From positions 1-35,414 of the forward strand of contig JALOPK010000002.1 in assembly GCA_025453925.1 (NCBI GenBank): a DNA stretch of 35,414 bases, read 5' to 3'. This document shows, in pieces, positions 34,580-35,414 of this stretch (position 1 is the first letter of the stretch; each line of letters opens with the position of its first letter). The notes under the pieces were generated by a model, which was given only the letters and a program-made list of their open reading frames with translations, ran no database searches and was not told where the DNA came from. Position numbers and translations under genes: made by a program. This DNA is from Candidatus Eiseniibacteriota bacterium (GTDB taxonomy: Bacteria > JAFGKV01).

Positions 34580-34692
34580 GTGTCGGCTGCTTTCTCCACG
34601 ATGGGGGAACCTCGGATGCGGACCCTCGCCATCCTAACATTCCGGAGAAGAGCGAGGCAAAGAATTCATTTCCTGCGACCCTTCGGGGACGA

Positions 34693-34698
34693 TAAAAT
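34693..34698 (+). promoter_or_regulatory. Possible -10 element in the divergent gap before the YifB/ComM gene
   Basis: TAAAAT, in the least GC-rich part of this gap (GACGATAAAATTCC), is one base from the -10 consensus. The -35 candidate is poor. It is 69 bases before the ATG at 34767. Confidence 0.2.
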
Positions 34699-34766
34699 TC
34701 CACCTCCTGCCTGGGTTTTTCGCGCGGGCCAGCTTTGTCGCCTCGAAGGCTCGAGGTGCGGTGCGC

Positions 34767-35414
34767 ATGGAAGACGTCCCATCGACTCCAGCCGGCCCGA
34801 TCGACCGGCGGCCTCCCTTCCTTCAAGCCGAGTTCCCCTTTCCCTCCCCCCTGCCCAGCGCGTCTGGAAGGACCGCGCCTCGAAGGACCATCGTCAGGAT
34901 CCTCAGCGGGGACTTCCTCGGGATCGAGGGGCGGCCGGTGGAGGTCCAGGTGGATGTTTCCGCGCGTGGTTACCCGGGCTTCCACATCGTCGGGCTTGCC
35001 GGCAAGTCCATCCGGGAAAGCCGTGAGCGGATTCGAGCGGCCCTGCGTAACTGCGGGTACCGGTTCCCTCACGATCAGAGGGTCGTCATCAACCTGGCAC
35101 CCACCGCGGAGGAGAAGGAAGGCTCGGGTTTTGACTTGGCGGTGACGCTGGGCCTCCTCCTTGCAAGCCACCAGCTCAGCTTGAGCGAAGACCTGCTGCG
35201 GGGGGATGGGCTCGTGGCGGGTGTGGGGTTCCTGGGCGAGGTCGGGCTCAACGGGGAGATCCGGCCGGTGCCCGGCGCCCTGCTCGTGGCCCACGCGCTC
35301 AAGGAGCGCGGCGCGTCGCGCATCGTGGTGCCCCGCGAAAATGCCCGCGAGACCGTGCTCGTGGAGGGAATGTCTTCCTTTGCCGCCGGTGACCTGCACG
35401 AGGCCATCGCAGCG
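34767..35414 (+). CDS. YifB/ComM-family Mg-chelatase-like AAA+ ATPase, 5' part only
   Basis: The ORF track misses this gene because it runs off the window, but the frame is open from 34767 to the end (216 residues). The N-terminal domain is clear: RILSGDFLGIEGRPVEVQVD, GFHIVGLAGKSIRESRERIRAAL, VINLAPTAEEKEGSGFDLAV, LGEVGLNGEIRPVPGALL. This domain precedes the AAA+ module in YifB/ComM proteins, which act as DNA helicases that promote branch migration in natural transformation. The first ATG gives about 41 Pro-rich residues before the usual family start, unless a closer non-ATG start is used; I saw none. GAGG lies about 10 bases upstream. The ATPase part lies beyond the edge. Confidence 0.88.
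   Translation, partial: MEDVPSTPAGPIDRRPPFLQAEFPFPSPLPSASGRTAPRRTIVRILSGDFLGIEGRPVEVQVDVSARGYPGFHIVGLAGKSIRESRERIRAALRNCGYRFPHDQRVVINLAPTAEEKEGSGFDLAVTLGLLLASHQLSLSEDLLRGDGLVAGVGFLGEVGLNGEIRPVPGALLVAHALKERGASRIVVPRENARETVLVEGMSSFAAGDLHEAIAA

Overview
The window is GC-rich, densely coded DNA from a diderm (Gram-negative-type) bacterium. Evidence for the double membrane includes a TolC-family protein, a HlyD-type adaptor, lipoproteins, an outer-membrane barrel ending in Trp, and a MscS channel. The mix of CHASE4/PAS hybrid kinases, DUF4388 and roadblock/LC7 proteins, CsgG-like envelope proteins, and FGE-fold lipoproteins with choice-of-anchor and carboxypeptidase-like domains resembles large genomes of poorly cultured high-GC lineages (Eisenbacteria/Krumholzibacteria/Gemmatimonadota-like or deltaproteobacterial). 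I cannot fix the phylum. Most long ORFs in the supplied track are shadows of real genes on the opposite strand.

Layout. (1) 132-6122, minus: a sensor kinase (GAF-PAS-HisKA), a secreted M23 metallopeptidase, glyA and folD, closely spaced. (2) 6394-8689, plus: a response regulator with DUF4388, then two roadblock/LC7-like proteins; this set is divergent from the kinase and may form one signalling unit with it. (3) 8788-15855, plus: an active/inactive M16 peptidase pair, then a large CHASE4-PAS hybrid kinase. (4) 15804-19868, minus: a MacA/HlyD adaptor, a MacB-type permease without ATPase domain, and a TolC-like protein; no ATPase gene is nearby. (5) 20290-21351, plus: a class V aminotransferase, followed by a tandem palindrome and a cluster of REP-like hairpins. 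(6) 21586-30125, minus: a five-gene envelope operon holding a CsgG/FlgT-like exported protein, a TPR plus CsgG-like lipoprotein with a very acidic tail, an outer-membrane barrel, an FGE-fold lipoprotein with DUF2135-like tail, and a CsgG-like/FGE-fold fusion. (7) 30721-32052, plus: a 91-residue repeat protein that looks like a 7(1) septoil-knot (DUF6150) protein, a perfect 19-bp inverted repeat, and a MscS channel. (8) 32222-34579, minus: an exported HEAT-repeat N-terminus joined in frame to an acyl-CoA synthetase that lacks its N-terminal region. (9) 34767-end, plus: the start of a YifB/ComM-family gene.

The best candidates for something undescribed are the five-gene CsgG/FlgT/barrel/FGE-fold operon, the small knot-family protein with its adjacent long inverted repeat, and the HEAT/acyl-CoA synthetase chimera, which may be a real fusion or an assembly join. 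No rRNA, tRNA, CRISPR array, transposase or phage gene was seen.
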